The notes under the pieces were generated by a model. It saw only the letters and a program-made list of their open reading frames with translations, had not been told where the DNA came from and did no database searches. This document shows, in pieces, positions 63,534-64,000 of a stretch of 64,000 nt of DNA. The first letter of the stretch is position 1, and each line of letters starts with the position of its first letter. The position numbers and the translations under genes were made by a program. This DNA is from an uncultured Bacillota bacterium (GTDB lineage Bacteria > Bacillota_I > Bacilli_A > RFN20 > CAG-631), in contig CABUID010000006.1 in the NCBI GenBank assembly GCA_902491575.1, positions 32,967 to 96,966 of the forward strand, in the 5' to 3' direction.

Positions 63534-63951
63534 ATGACTCGTTGTTTATTTAATAGTAGTTTTAAAGAATTTTTAGAATTAAATGAAAATTCTATTTTAG
63601 GAATATTATGTGACAATTATCATGGTGAAGCTCTAACTACTACTAGAGAAGCGTGGAAATCTGAGATTTCTATTTTGAAACGAATATTACCAAACTGAAA
63701 AAGTAATTTTTGAATATGATATTCCTAGATTAGGAAAACGTATAGATGTTGTTTTGTTAATAAAGGGAATAATATTTTGTCTTGAGTTTAAAGTTGGTGA
63801 AAGTAAAATATTAGAAAATGATATAGATCAAGTGTTAGATTATGCTTTAGATTTAAAGAACTTTCATAAATTTAGTCAAGATCATGTAATTGTTCCTATT
63901 TTAGTTGTGACTAATTATTGTAGTTCATCTACAGAAATTAATATGTGTTAA
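63534..63951 (+). pseudogene. DUF2075-type nuclease-helicase N-terminus, frameshifted
   Basis: Frame 1 (63534-63698) encodes MTRCLFNSSFKEFLEL to ISILKRILPN and stops at TGA. Frame 2 (63697-63951) continues EKVIFEYDIPRLGKRIDVVL and IFCLEFKVGESK, a PD-(D/E)XK core (D then E-x-K) as at the start of DUF2075 proteins. It then stops at TAA, so the helicase part is missing. At least one frameshift and one truncation have occurred. Confidence 0.7.
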
Positions 63952-63957
63952 GTTGTA

Positions 63958-64000
63958 AATGATGTGAGACAAAAAAAGAGAAAAAAATAAATTAATTTGA
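63958..64000. repeat. Imperfect repeat of about 40 bp, copy 2 (compare 33781-33820)
   Basis: Both copies read ATGATG-GAGACAAAAAA then GAAAAAAATAAATTAATT with a few differences. The right copy is cut by the window edge. Confidence 0.7.

Noticed and set aside
1..64000. Alternative genetic code (UGA = Trp)
   Set aside because: TGA ends several clear genes and Trp is encoded by TGG in conserved positions.
1..64000. CRISPR array
   Set aside because: No repeat-spacer pattern was seen apart from the four-unit 33-bp array, whose conserved part is only 11 bases.

Overview
The window is AT-rich DNA (about 28-32% GC by eye) from a low-GC Gram-positive bacterium and contains the chromosomal replication origin. 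Jag, YidC, RnpA and L34 read leftwards from about 24.2 kb. DnaA and DnaN read rightwards from 24.47 kb. Clustered DnaA boxes lie between them and an AT-only tract follows dnaA. TGA is used as a stop codon, for example at the ATGA overlap of the glycyl radical enzyme and its activase, so this is not a UGA=Trp mycoplasma. Gene content (fermentative enzymes, PduL, formate-THF ligase, a glycyl radical enzyme, no visible respiration) suggests an anaerobic, probably gut-associated Bacillota of the Erysipelotrichia/Bacilli-mollicute-relative type; the taxon is an inference.

Left arm (1-24 kb): ordinary chromosome, mostly on the minus strand and so leading-strand. It holds the AddAB recombination nuclease (AddA cut by the window edge), a SWIM/SNF2 ATPase, an ABC-2 exporter, a GH31 glycosidase, a PduL + lipid-kinase pair, a DUF1540 protein, formate-THF ligase, a YfhO membrane protein, a GT2 glycosyltransferase, a CDF metal transporter, a Gfo/Idh/MocA dehydrogenase, a double-anchored beta-propeller-like protein, and jag-yidC-rnpA-rpmH.

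Origin and first right arm (24-28.6 kb): oriC, dnaA, dnaN (no recF or gyrB follows), an AGE-family sugar epimerase and tRNA-Gly(GCC).

Accessory right arm (28.6-64 kb): almost all plus strand and patchy in origin. It carries a KilA-N protein, a nucleotidyltransferase-like gene directly followed by an Abi_2-like HEPN gene (candidate toxin-antitoxin or abortive-infection pair), an XRE-coiled-coil protein, a GIY-YIG nuclease, a MarR-controlled redox operon (flavodoxin/cyclophilin-like lipoprotein, Fe-alcohol dehydrogenase, flavin reductase), a higher-GC cassette around a MazG gene, an SDR + HxlR pair, and an AAA ATPase. A metabolic block from 44.4 to 49.7 kb holds an unassigned glycyl radical enzyme with its activase, a glycolipid-type glycosyltransferase, a frameshifted PlsC-like acyltransferase and tRNA-Leu(GAG). 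Beyond it are a YobI-type membrane P-loop NTPase, a complete IS3/IS150-type element, a secreted NlpC/P60-like protein, a large serine recombinase, an AAA_14/DUF4143 ATPase preceded by four 33-bp-phased repeats, an XRE regulator and a broken DUF2075 nuclease gene.

Relics of at least two further serine recombinases and several dispersed 26-40 bp repeats show that the right arm next to the origin has repeatedly received mobile DNA. The best candidates for something undescribed are the NTase-HEPN pair, the glycyl radical enzyme of unknown substrate, and the phased repeat upstream of the AAA_14 gene.
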